In this document: positions 35,294 to 44,007 of the stretch, piece by piece
Layout: each line of letters opens with the position of its first letter
Position numbering within the stretch: the first letter of the stretch is position 1
Assembly (NCBI RefSeq): GCF_029392895.1
Contig: NZ_CP114200.1
Location: 4,929,001 to 4,993,000, forward strand
Direction: 5' to 3'
Length of the DNA: 64,000 nucleotides
From: Streptomyces sp. 71268
GTDB lineage: Bacteria; Actinomycetota; Actinomycetes; Streptomycetales; Streptomycetaceae
Notes under the pieces: generated by a model
What the model saw: the letters and a program-made list of their open reading frames with translations, nothing else
The model's database searches: none
What the model was told of the DNA's origin: nothing
Position numbers and translations under genes: made by a program

Positions 35294-38287
35294 TCACAAC
35301 GCGTCGTCGGCCAGTTCGGCGACGCCCGTGATGCGGTGCAGTGGGTAGGTGCGGACCTCGTCGGCGGTGTGGTCGTACCCCGTGACGAACCCGCCCTCGA
35401 CCCGCACCGGGGCGATCACCCGCTGGCTGGCGGCGCCGTCCGCGTTGACGTAGCCGATCCACACGGCGGAGCCGGTGAGCGCCGCCGCCTGCATGGTGGC
35501 CAGGGTCTCGGCGGACGTGGTGCGCGGGAGCCGGCCCGCGCCGGTGGCCGCCGGGGCGGGCCGGTCGGCGGCCGTGCCCGGGGCGGCGTCGGGGGTGGCG
35601 TCAGGGGTGGCCTCGTCGCCGCTCGGCGCGGCCGGCTTGTGCGCGGCCGTCGCCGCCAGGTCGCCGGCGCGGATCGCCCGTACCGCCGCGTGCAGCAGCG
35701 TCTCGTCCGGCACCGGCGGACCGTCGGGCACGGGGGTCGGCGCGGAGCGCGGCGGGGTGCGGTACGCGTCGGCCCGCGTCACCAGCACGTCGCCCTCCAC
35801 CGACTCGGCCGCGGGCGCGTACCCCATCTCGCGCAGCCGCTCCAGGAGCACCGAGGGGTCCGCCTGGGCGGCCAGCACGGTCGGCGCGAGCCGGCGCAAC
35901 CGCAGCCCCGACGAGCGCCGGTCGGCCAGGATCTCGGTGAGCAGCGCGTCGTCGTCGCAGCGCACGTACGCGGAGGCCGCGCCCACCCGCAACTGGCCGT
36001 GCCGGCGCGCGACGTCGTCGATCAGGTACGCCAGCGGCTGCGGCACCGGCGTACGGGAGTGCTCGGCGAGGAAGGCGTGCAGGTCAGCGGCGGTGCGGCC
36101 GGTGTCGAGCGCGCGGCGTACGGAGGTGGGCGTGAAGCGGTAGACCGTCGCGCCGCCCTTGGACTCGACGTCGGCGAGGACGCCGAGCACGTCGGCGAGG
36201 TGGCGTTCGAGCGGCCCCGGCGCGACGGCGGTCAGGTCGGCCTGGAGGAGTACGTGGTCCAGCGGCTGGGGGAGCAGCGGGGCCAGCAGTCGCGCGGCGG
36301 CGGCGCCGGAGGCCGCCAGTTCGGCGGGGGTCGGGGTGGCCTGTTCGCTGGGGCTGGTGTGCTCGGTGGGACCGGGCTGTTCGGCGGAGTCGGGCTGTTC
36401 GGCGGGTGCTTCGGCCGTCGGGGTCGGCTCGGGCGTCGGGGTCGGCTCGGGCGTCGGGGTCGGCTGGGGCGGCGCGCTCGGGCCGATGAGCGCGCGGCCG
36501 TGCGCCGCGAGCGCCCCGCGACCGGTCACGCCGAGTTCCTCCGCCTCGGCGAGCGCCCAGCGGGCGAGCCGGGAACGCGGGTCGTCGCCCGGGGGCGCGT
36601 CGGCCCCGGCCGCGCCCCGCAACGGCCGCTCCCACGCCAACCTGGCCAGCAACGCGTCGGCCGGCACCGCGCCCCCGGCCGGCAGCGATGCCAGCAGCCC
36701 GAGCACGCGCCGGCGCACCTCCGGCGCGGCACCCCGGTCCAGATCGGGCCCGAGCGCCGCCAGCGTGCGCCCCTTGGCGTCCCGGCCACCGACGAGCCCC
36801 GGCGTACGGGTGGCCACCAGCCAGGCGGTGGCGAGCCGGGCCCACCGCTGCTCGGCGGGCAGCCGCAGCCACTCGTCGTACGCCGGCGTCGGCGCGAACC
36901 GCTCGTCCGCCTCGCCGTCCGACGCCAGCAGCCCGGCCGCGTAGGCCAGCTCGATCCAGAACGCGGCCATCGACTCCGGTACGTCGAGTGCGCCGGCGGT
37001 CCGCTTGAGGTCGCGCACGCTCAACCCGCCGGCGCGCAACACGGCGGGCCCGCCGCTCTGCCACTCGGTGAGCAACTCCTCCACCGTCGCGAGCGCCGTG
37101 TACGCCTGCCCGGCCGCCGCGCTGTCCACAACCTGTGTACGCCGCTCGGCCAGCGGCGTGAGCGGTGGCGGCACCGGTTCGACGGTGCGGTGCGCGCGCC
37201 CGCCGCGCAGGTGCAGCGCGACCTCGCGCGGCAGGACGACGTTGCGGGGGCCCGCGGGCAACAGGAGGCCACGGGCCAGCAACCAGCGCAGGTGCGGAGC
37301 GGGGCCGGAGGCGGCGTGCGCGGGCTCACCCTGTGCGGTGGCGTGCGCCTGCGGCGCGCCGGCTGGCCCGAGGTCGGGGTGTGGGGCCTGGCCCAGGCCG
37401 TTCTCCGCCGCGGCCGTCTCGGCGGTGGCGGCGGACACGGAGCCGTACGGCGGCCCCCACATCAGCTTCCGCAACACGGCGCGCGCCTGCGGCGGCGCCT
37501 GGTCGAGCAGCGCCGCCATCCGCGTACGGTCGCTGAACAGGCTGGTCAGGGCCGCGACAGCGGTCACGGGATCATGCGTGGCCGGCAACCCCGCCGCGGC
37601 GATGACCTCCTGCAACCGCCCGGGCGACATCCCCGCCGTGGCCTCCGCGACGGTCGGCCCGAGCCCGGTGGGCGATGGCCTGGCGGCGGCGGGCGCGAGC
37701 AGTTCGCGGGCGGTACGGATGAGGCGCAGCCGGTCGTCCCCACCCCACACCAACGCCTGCCGCCGCAACGTCGCCACCGCGTGGGGCAGGGCGGCGTGGA
37801 TGTCGTCGGGGGACGCGGTGGTGGGGGCGGTGCCTGGCTTTTCGCTGGTGCTGATGCCGGACCGTGAGGGCGAGTCCGGGCGCTCGCCGGCGCCCGGGCT
37901 CAGCGCCGGGGGCGCGTGCGGGTCGGCGTTCGCGCCGGGGCTCGGCTCCGGGAGCGTGCCCGGGTCGCCGGTCAGCAGGTCGCGCAACGTCTCGTACGGG
38001 CACGGGTCGGGCGCCACGGCCAGCGCCTCGGCGACCTGGAGCGCGAACCGGTCCAGCCGCTCGACGGCCCGTACGACCGACGCCCGGGTACCCGCCCTGG
38101 TGGCGAGCTGGGTGAGGTCGTTCGGCACCGGATTGAGCAGGTCAGGCCGGGCGCGCAGCAACAGTTCGAGCGCGCTGTCGGGGCGTCCCCGCAACTCTTC
38201 CGCCAACGTGCGCGGCGCCCCACGGGCGCCGTCGCGCTGCCCGGCTCCCCGGGTCCTGCGTGCCGCTCGATCCCGCGAGGTGGTCAT
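35294..38287 (-). CDS. Large XPB-associated (Helicase_C_3-like) protein
   Basis: 997 residues from the ATG at 38287 (a GTG nine bases earlier is possible). No Walker motifs are visible, so it is not itself an ATPase. The N-terminus (LAEELRGRPDSALELLLRARPDLL) and the C-terminal third (DVLGVLADVESKGGATVYRF, SYVRCDDDALLTEIL) match the actinobacterial helicase-associated family that accompanies XPB. The last 60 residues (AVWIGYVNADG, VIAPVRVEGGFVTGYDH) look WYL-like. A run of PTPEPTPT repeats lies in the middle linker. It lies 316 bp upstream of the XPB gene on the same strand; that gap shows no gene. A joint role in repair is inferred. Confidence 0.85.
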   Translation of the reverse strand: MTTSRDRAARRTRGAGQRDGARGAPRTLAEELRGRPDSALELLLRARPDLLNPVPNDLTQLATRAGTRASVVRAVERLDRFALQVAEALAVAPDPCPYETLRDLLTGDPGTLPEPSPGANADPHAPPALSPGAGERPDSPSRSGISTSEKPGTAPTTASPDDIHAALPHAVATLRRQALVWGGDDRLRLIRTARELLAPAAARPSPTGLGPTVAEATAGMSPGRLQEVIAAAGLPATHDPVTAVAALTSLFSDRTRMAALLDQAPPQARAVLRKLMWGPPYGSVSAATAETAAAENGLGQAPHPDLGPAGAPQAHATAQGEPAHAASGPAPHLRWLLARGLLLPAGPRNVVLPREVALHLRGGRAHRTVEPVPPPLTPLAERRTQVVDSAAAGQAYTALATVEELLTEWQSGGPAVLRAGGLSVRDLKRTAGALDVPESMAAFWIELAYAAGLLASDGEADERFAPTPAYDEWLRLPAEQRWARLATAWLVATRTPGLVGGRDAKGRTLAALGPDLDRGAAPEVRRRVLGLLASLPAGGAVPADALLARLAWERPLRGAAGADAPPGDDPRSRLARWALAEAEELGVTGRGALAAHGRALIGPSAPPQPTPTPEPTPTPEPTPTAEAPAEQPDSAEQPGPTEHTSPSEQATPTPAELAASGAAAARLLAPLLPQPLDHVLLQADLTAVAPGPLERHLADVLGVLADVESKGGATVYRFTPTSVRRALDTGRTAADLHAFLAEHSRTPVPQPLAYLIDDVARRHGQLRVGAASAYVRCDDDALLTEILADRRSSGLRLRRLAPTVLAAQADPSVLLERLREMGYAPAAESVEGDVLVTRADAYRTPPRSAPTPVPDGPPVPDETLLHAAVRAIRAGDLAATAAHKPAAPSGDEATPDATPDAAPGTAADRPAPAATGAGRLPRTTSAETLATMQAAALTGSAVWIGYVNADGAASQRVIAPVRVEGGFVTGYDHTADEVRTYPLHRITGVAELADDAL

Positions 38288-38390
38288 TCGGACCACGGTA
38301 CCGGGTGGGCGGCTGCCGCCCTATGAGTCACGCAACGCGGGGCGGGTGGCACGAGCGGGGCTTGATTGAGCCTCGGGTGGGGGTGGGGTG

Positions 38391-39393
38391 GGTTCGTCGT
38401 CCCTGTGCGCGGGGACCAGTCGGCGACGACCTTGTCGGCGGCCACGACCCGGGGACCATCCCCGCGCGCGGGGACCAGCAACGGCGCCAGGAGCCCACCC
38501 GTCGCGACTTGGGACCATCCCCGCGCGCGGGGGGACCAGGAGCGCGACGCCTTGGCCGCCAAGGAGCGCGAGGGACCATCCCCGCGCGCGCGGGGACCAG
38601 GTCGAGCCGAACCGGGTCACCGCCAAGCTGGCGGGACCATCCCCGCGCGCGGGGACCAGCACCCCCGGGCGGGTTGATGTAGTTCACGAGGGGGACCATC
38701 CCCGCGCGCGCGGGGACCAGGCGACCAGCGCGCACGCGCTGAACGCCGGCGAGGGACCACCCCCGCGCGCGCGGGGACCAGAGCGTCGAGGGCAGGCTCG
38801 TCAGGGTGGTGCTGGGACCATCCCCGCGCGCGCGGGGACCAGACCGAGTGCCGCGCGGGCAAGGTCAGCGTGCTGGGGACCATCCCCGCGCGCGCGGGGA
38901 CCAGCGCCACCATGACGCGGGACCAGGACCAGGACCATCCCCGCGCGCGCGGGGACCAGCACCCCGGCGACCGCAGACGGCCCCCGCCAGCGCTTCACGG
39001 GACCATCCCCGCGCGCGCGGGGACCAGGTGCACTCGGCGTACCTCTGGAGGGCGGCCCGGGGACCATCCCCGCGCGCGCGGGGACCAGCCCGACACGGCC
39101 AAGCTCGTGACGATCCACGTGGGACCATCCCCGCGCGCGCGGGGACCAGAGGGCAAGCGGTGAACTTCGCGTTCGTATGCGGGGACCATCCCCGCGCGCG
39201 CGGGGACCAGGCGGCCAGCCACGCGGCGCTCTTGTCGTACCGGGGACCATCCCCGCGCGCGCGGGGACCAGCCGCCGATGCCCGCGCACCCGCCGGCCAC
39301 CGCGGGACCATCCCCGCGCGCGCGGGGACCAGCCCGCAGACGCCTCCCCGGCCACGCCCGAAGCGGGACCATCCCCGCGCGCGCGGGGACCAG
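38391..39393 (-). CRISPR. CRISPR array 1, type I-E-like, 16 repeats plus a degenerate end repeat
   Basis: Sixteen near-identical repeats, mostly 29 bp, start at 38452, 38511, 38572, 38633, 38692, 38753, 38814, 38876, 38931, 38999, 39060, 39121, 39182, 39243, 39304 and 39365, plus a decayed copy at 38391-38419. In minus-strand reading the repeat begins CTGGTCCCCGCG and ends GGGGATGGTCCC, the palindromic type I-E form. Thirteen spacers are 32 nt and one is 33; two are odd (26 and 39 nt). Two repeats are 27 bp (one CG unit short). The decayed repeat marks the trailer, so the leader is on the right and crRNAs read from the minus strand. No cas gene is in the window. Confidence 0.96.
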
Positions 39394-39525
39394 AGCAATT
39401 GACCTGCGGGTTTATCGCGCGACACCCCAGTTTTTTGCAACTTCCGCGAACTCCGACCTATCGCTCAAACTCGGCAGATCGCCCACAGCGCCCCCTTGCT
39501 GGCCAGGCTTCACAGACTAGCTGCG
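39394..39525 (-). promoter_or_regulatory. Leader of CRISPR array 1
   Basis: About 130 bp after the last repeat is homologous to the sequence after array 2: both begin AGCAATTGACCTGCGG and share TTTATCGCGCG, GTTTTTTGCAACTTCCGC and GAACTCCGACCTA. It is AT-richer than its surroundings, as leaders are. It should hold the array promoter and the integration signal. The remaining 200 bp up to 39730 show no gene. Confidence 0.88.
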
Positions 39526-39730
39526 CTCGCACACGCGACGCTGACGTACAGGAATGCTGGACCGCCAACTCACCAGCCACGCCAGCCACGCCGCCCCCGT
39601 TCGCAAGGCGGCACAGCCAGCGTCACCCCCGGCCCCCCGCCCACCCGCCAACCGCACTCCCCACCCGCAGGTGCCAGCACCCAACACCACAGCACCCGAC
39701 GCGACAGTCCGGACCGTCTCTCCACCCCGC

Positions 39731-40015
39731 CTACGGTCCAGCACTCGGCCCGATGTCCTCGGCGGGCGTGACCAGCCACCGCAAGGTCACATGAGCGGTG
39801 TAGCGGAAATGGCGGCCGTCGGGATGATCGCGGGCCGCGTGGCTCGTACACCAGCGCTGAGCCTGCTGGTGCTGGCCGGTGATGGACTCCGACGGTTCGG
39901 GTTCCGGGGACTGGTCGGCGCAGGTGAGGCATGTGGCGCGGACGGTGTACGGATCGGCCGCCGGATCAGGAGCCAGGCTCATCTCCACGTAGCGGTAACG
40001 GCGTCGGTGGGTCAT
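39731..40015 (-). CDS. DUF7848-like small protein
   Basis: 94 residues, starting MTHRRRYRYVEMSLAPDP, with TCLTCAD (CxxC), a central QQAQRWCTSHA and a C-terminal FRYTAHVTLRWLVT. The layout matches small Streptomyces proteins of the DUF7848 type, probably zinc-binding; the family name is from memory. It is the last gene of a three-gene set, starting 5 bp after the stop of the gene before it. Function unknown. Confidence 0.65.
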   Translation of the reverse strand: MTHRRRYRYVEMSLAPDPAADPYTVRATCLTCADQSPEPEPSESITGQHQQAQRWCTSHAARDHPDGRHFRYTAHVTLRWLVTPAEDIGPSAGP

Positions 40016-40020
40016 GGCGG

Positions 40021-40452
40021 TTACCGGTTGTTGCGGGGGCCGTGGGCGGCGTGGACAGCGGGGGTGAGGGCGGCGGCGAGGTAGGCGGGTTCGGTGAGGT
40101 AGCGGCCGGACCAGTTGTGCGGCACGTACCAGTGCAACCCCGGGCCCGTACGGCGGTGCGCGGGCGGGATGCCGACGTAGTGCGTACCGGACCTGGCCGG
40201 GAGCACGGCCACGTGGGGGTGCAGGCGCTGCCAGTGGATGAAGTCGTGTGCCTCACCCGGTGGTAGGAGCCAGTACGTGGAGCAGGTGTACGGGTCCACG
40301 ATGGCCGCGCTCTCATACGGGCCGCTGAGGATGGGGAAGGCCCAGCGGGCGGTGGCGGCGTCGGTGCGTACGGCGTCCCAGTCCCGGCCGGCGGGCAGCA
40401 ACGAGACGGTGTCACTGCGCGGCGGGCACCAGTCGAGTCTCGTGTCCGTCAT
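40021..40452 (-). CDS. Hypothetical protein, paralogue of the gene before it
   Basis: 143 residues from the ATG at 40452, which overlaps the upstream stop by four bases (ATGA). Landmarks are RDWDAVRTD, ESAAIVDPYTCSTYWLLPPG, THYVGIPPAHRRTGPGLHW and a final helix. The same order (WDV, GAVIQDD, TWLVPLG, FVPGMARTRT, W) occurs in the upstream protein, so the two look like diverged tandem copies. Not recognised. It stands in a regulator-controlled small-gene set typical of Streptomyces accessory islands. Confidence 0.7.
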   Translation of the reverse strand: MTDTRLDWCPPRSDTVSLLPAGRDWDAVRTDAATARWAFPILSGPYESAAIVDPYTCSTYWLLPPGEAHDFIHWQRLHPHVAVLPARSGTHYVGIPPAHRRTGPGLHWYVPHNWSGRYLTEPAYLAAALTPAVHAAHGPRNNR

Positions 40453-40880
40453 GACGCTGGCCGCCCGGGGCGCGAGTTGTTCTGAACGGCTTCGAGTGCG
40501 GCGAGCAGACGGACGCAGTCGGTCAACAGCCGCTGGGCGTCCGGCTTGACGCGCCAGTACGTGGTGCGCGTCCGCGCCATGCCCGGAACGAAGATCTTTC
40601 CCTCGTCGCCCGTCGTGTCCGCCTCGGGCGGCAGGGCACACTCCTCGGCCGAGCCGAGCGGAACGAGCCAGGTCATGGTGTGTACAAGGTCGTCCTGGAT
40701 GACGGCGCCACTTTCCTCGCCGAGTTCGGCCAGTACACGGTTGCCCAACCAGGTCGGCAGGCTGATGACGTCCCAACCGTGCTGACCGATGGAGGACCAG
40801 TTGACGCCCTCACCGGGCGGAATCCAGGCTCGCGGCCCGGAGGTGAGCTGCGACGAGTCCACGACCATCACGCACCCCAT
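40449..40880 (-). CDS. Hypothetical protein, first gene of a three-gene operon
   Basis: 143 residues from the ATG at 40880; because AAGGGAA sits only 2-3 bases before that ATG, the GTG at 40871 or ATG at 40868 may be used. Landmarks are GWDVISLPTWLGNRVL, ESGAVIQDDLVHTMTWLVPLG, FVPGMARTRTTYWRV and a helical tail. It resembles the next gene product. The gene is divergent from the XRE regulator at 40970 with an 89-bp shared promoter region, which suggests control by it. Function unknown. Confidence 0.7.
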   Translation of the reverse strand: MGCVMVVDSSQLTSGPRAWIPPGEGVNWSSIGQHGWDVISLPTWLGNRVLAELGEESGAVIQDDLVHTMTWLVPLGSAEECALPPEADTTGDEGKIFVPGMARTRTTYWRVKPDAQRLLTDCVRLLAALEAVQNNSRPGRPAS

Positions 40881-40969
40881 TTCCCTTACTCAGAAGACCA
40901 GTTCCGCTGATACAACTGGAGGGAGGAGTCGCGAGACAGGGCAGCGGTGGGGGCCAGGTAGGGGCCAGC

Positions 40970-42235
40970 ATGGAGCGCACGACCATTGGCGAGCGGATGC
41001 GACAACGTCGGTCCGAACTCGGCTTAGGGCAGGGCAAGCTTGCGGCCAAGGCCAACCAGTTGGCTGGGTTGACGTCCGGGGGCCTGACCCGGAACGAGAT
41101 CAGTCGGTACGAGCGAGGGCTGCGCACCCCACACGACTGGCTCCCGTTCCTCGCGCGGGCGCTCGGCGTGTCGCCCCACTGGCTGACGGGCGCACCCGTT
41201 CCTGCCTCGTTGGCCCTCACGGATGCTCTGACGCGGTTCGAGCAGCACGTCGGACTCGGGCTAGACAGGCGCACGTTTCTCGCCGATAGCAGCGGCCTCG
41301 CACTCACCGTGATTCCCACCGGTTCACCTCCGTCGCGCGCGGTGCCACCGGAGTGCGTCGGGTATTTCAGGAACCAACTCCGCGAACTGTGGGCAGCCGA
41401 CGCATCGCATAGCTCCCATCGAATCGTGCCCTCTGCCCTTGCACACTTCCGAATCGTCGCGCATGTGGCATCTCTCAGCCACGGAGGTACCCGAAAGGGG
41501 CTCTGGGCGGTGGCTGCGGGATTCGCTGGTTTGATCACGTGGCTTCACCAGGACGTTGGAAAACTCGATCAGTCGACGGTCTGGGGAATACGAACCCTGG
41601 ACCTGGCGCATCGATCTCACGACAGGCAACTCGTAGCCCATGCATTGGCCAACCGCGCCATGGTGGCCATGGATGACGGTGACGGACCGACGACGATCGA
41701 GATGGCTTCGGCGGCTCTGGCTGACGAGAGCCACCTCTGTGCCAAGGTGAGAGTGCAAGCGCTCCAGCAAGCCGCTCACGGGTATGCGTTGGTTGGTGAT
41801 CGCACTTCCGTCGATCGGCTGCTCGACAGAGCCGGCGAACTCGTCGGGCACATCGATGACGACTACGCGTGGGGCAACGCGACAAGGACACCGCTCTACC
41901 TGGAAACCCAGCGAGCCACCTGCTACAGCCGCATGCGGCTTGGGTCGGAAGCCGTGCGGTTGTGGGACCAGGTCGTTCCTGGCGCGCAGTGGCGGAATTC
42001 CGGTGCCTTCACCGCACGACGGGCGGCTGCACTAGCTGACAGCAGACAACCGGAGGAATCGGTGGAGGGCCTGGCAGCGGCCATTCGAGTAGCGGTACAG
42101 GTCGATTCGGCCCGCCTATGGCAGGAATTGCAGCTGACCTGGGAACGGCTGGCACCTTGGCACGATGCCCCCGTGACCGATGAGGTGCGCGCACTACTCG
42201 CTCATTCAAGCCTGCGCATTAACCATCGAGATTAG
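40970..42235 (+). CDS. XRE-family regulator with TPR-like sensor domain
   Basis: 421 residues. An N-terminal helix-turn-helix (about 5-68; TIGERMRQRRSELGLGQGKLA, RNEISRYERGLRTP) is followed by about 350 residues of helical repeats (AHALANRAMVAMDDGD, AKVRVQALQQAAHGYALVGD) like TPR units. This layout resembles peptide- or ligand-sensing Rgg/Gou-type and Streptomyces XRE-TPR regulators. It is divergent from the three small unknown genes, and followed after 9 bp by the pterin dehydratase gene whose AGGAGAGG ribosome site overlaps its stop codon. GC is lower than in core genes, consistent with transfer. Confidence 0.85.
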   Translation: MERTTIGERMRQRRSELGLGQGKLAAKANQLAGLTSGGLTRNEISRYERGLRTPHDWLPFLARALGVSPHWLTGAPVPASLALTDALTRFEQHVGLGLDRRTFLADSSGLALTVIPTGSPPSRAVPPECVGYFRNQLRELWAADASHSSHRIVPSALAHFRIVAHVASLSHGGTRKGLWAVAAGFAGLITWLHQDVGKLDQSTVWGIRTLDLAHRSHDRQLVAHALANRAMVAMDDGDGPTTIEMASAALADESHLCAKVRVQALQQAAHGYALVGDRTSVDRLLDRAGELVGHIDDDYAWGNATRTPLYLETQRATCYSRMRLGSEAVRLWDQVVPGAQWRNSGAFTARRAAALADSRQPEESVEGLAAAIRVAVQVDSARLWQELQLTWERLAPWHDAPVTDEVRALLAHSSLRINHRD

Positions 42236-42244
42236 GAGAGGCAT

Positions 42245-42559
42245 ATGGCCGAGCGTGACCCCCTGACGGCGGAAGAGGTCAAGGAGAACCTGGCGGACTG
42301 GGCGGGATGGTCCGGCGATACGAGCCGCATCTCGAAGACCTACCAACTGGACTACTACACAAGTATCGAGGTCATCAACGAGGTAGCGGAAGCCGCCCAG
42401 CGGCTCCAGCACCATCCGGACATCGACATTCGGTGGGAGCGGCTGCATTTCAGCATGACCACGTACACCGCTGGCGGTGTGGTGACGCCGTTGGACTTCA
42501 AGCTTGTCGCGGATATCGAGCGGATCGCCGCAGCACACGGCGCGACCACGGCGGCGTAA
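42245..42559 (+). CDS. Pterin-4a-carbinolamine dehydratase
   Basis: 104 residues, full length for the PCD/DCoH family. The active-site signature QHHPDIDIRWERLHF is present, followed by TAGGVVTPLDFKLVADIE. The enzyme dehydrates 4a-hydroxytetrahydrobiopterin made by aromatic amino acid hydroxylases, and relatives bind transcription factors. No hydroxylase lies nearby. It is transcriptionally and probably translationally coupled to the XRE-TPR regulator, an unusual partner. Confidence 0.92.
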   Translation: MAERDPLTAEEVKENLADWAGWSGDTSRISKTYQLDYYTSIEVINEVAEAAQRLQHHPDIDIRWERLHFSMTTYTAGGVVTPLDFKLVADIERIAAAHGATTAA

Positions 42560-42614
42560 CGCGCCATAGTCGCCGTCATCATCGACCATCGATCAGTGGC
42601 GTGAGGACTCGTAC

Positions 42615-43832
42615 CTACCCGTCGACGCCCAGCCGGGCGGCCAGCCCGACAACCGGAGCGTCACGGCGCGTGGAGCGCTCGCGGAGTTCGCCGGTGAGCC
42701 GGCGCGTTGTCGCGTGGTAGCGCATCCATTCCGGGGCGGCCTGCTCTGCCGTGAGTAGCGCCCTGGCCGACGAGGCGTCCTGGTGGAGTTCCGCGTGTGC
42801 GAGGGCGAGATCAACGTAGAACCTGGCCCGCCAGGTAGGGGGTAGGGAATCAATATCGGGAACGGTACGGGCGGCCTGGATGGCCTCGGGGGCCTTTTCC
42901 ATTTCCACCAGGAAATTGACCTTGGCCACCCCGGCGTTCGTCGGACCGAACGGCGTCGCGTAGACCAGTTGGTCCGTTCCGATGCGGGCGGCGGCGGCCG
43001 AGGCCATGTTGAGCAGGTCCGTTACGTCGTCGCGACGTTCCTGCCGTACGACGGCGGTTGCCGCGCGGAGGATGAGTACGCCCCACAGAGCGAGTTCCTT
43101 CGGCGCGGACCGGAAATTCGGCTCGATGGCGGCGGCCCGCTTCAAGGCCACCGCCTCGGCGTCCGCGAGGCGCCCCTGCTTGGTGAAGACCCAGGACAGC
43201 GTGGACAACGCGAGGGTTTCGAGATGCGGATCGTCGCTCTGCCGAACCGACTGCATCGACCGCTCTATGGCCGTGAAGGCCGCGTCTTCCTTGCCCAGCG
43301 CGGCCAGCGTTGTCGCCGCCACCTGATAGGCGACGGCCAGTACGGAATGCGCTGCCGCCGCATCGGCTCCGGAGGAAGCGTGGGCCGCCGCCCGGGCGTC
43401 GTGGATCAACTGGGGGAGTAGCGCCCCGATTTCCCCGAGACGCCCCTCCCGTCGAATGCCGTCAGTGGAATGGAGGGAGGCGCGCAACGCGGCGATGCTG
43501 GGCGGATCTTCCGGGTCGTTCTCGCCGTCGAACAGGTCGTACACCGGCGAAATGGCTCGCCGGAGGGCCAACACGGAGGGTAGTTCCGCGTGGGGGTCCG
43601 GATTCTCGAAGGTGGAAGGCTGGCCCACGAGGTAGCTCGGCTCGGTATCCAGTGCCCGGGCGAGGGAATTGATCGTGGCCAACCGGGCCGTCCGACGTCG
43701 CCCCTGTTCCAGTTTGCGAATCACGTCAACGGAGGCCCCAGCCCGTTCGGCCAGGCGCTCCTGCGTAAGACTGCGCCGAATCCGCAACCGGGCCAGCCGG
43801 TCGCCCATCCCCAACTCGAATGAAGTGCTCAT
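42615..43832 (-). CDS. XRE-family regulator with TPR-like domain (second copy type)
   Basis: 405 residues from the ATG at 43832. The helix-turn-helix covers about residues 8-70 (MGDRLARLRIRRSLTQERLAERAG, SVDVIRKLEQGRRR), followed by helical repeats (LAVAYQVAATTLAALGKEDAAFTAIERS, ALSTLSWVFTKQGRLADAEAVAL). It has the same general plan as the regulator at 40970 but little direct similarity. Divergent from the first SLOG-like gene with a 175-bp shared promoter region, so it likely controls that gene. Converges on the pterin dehydratase. Confidence 0.85.
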   Translation of the reverse strand: MSTSFELGMGDRLARLRIRRSLTQERLAERAGASVDVIRKLEQGRRRTARLATINSLARALDTEPSYLVGQPSTFENPDPHAELPSVLALRRAISPVYDLFDGENDPEDPPSIAALRASLHSTDGIRREGRLGEIGALLPQLIHDARAAAHASSGADAAAAHSVLAVAYQVAATTLAALGKEDAAFTAIERSMQSVRQSDDPHLETLALSTLSWVFTKQGRLADAEAVALKRAAAIEPNFRSAPKELALWGVLILRAATAVVRQERRDDVTDLLNMASAAAARIGTDQLVYATPFGPTNAGVAKVNFLVEMEKAPEAIQAARTVPDIDSLPPTWRARFYVDLALAHAELHQDASSARALLTAEQAAPEWMRYHATTRRLTGELRERSTRRDAPVVGLAARLGVDG

Positions 43833-44007
43833 ACGTTGCTCCCGTCGCAGGGCCCGGAATCCACGGTACGCCGACGCGCGCTCACGTCATCCGTGATGGA
43901 GTGTGCCGCTGCCCTCATCTCGTACGGTGACAATCGCCCCCGCCGGCAGGTTGGGCTGGTGGACTGCCGTCGCGTAGCCCGCCGCCATCGAAGTAAGGAA
44001 GCGCCAC

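Noticed and set aside
38801-39440. Open frames through CRISPR array 1 giving repeated RARGDG-like peptides on both strands
   Set aside because: They arise because the GC repeat lacks stops. The repeats and spacers explain the DNA fully.
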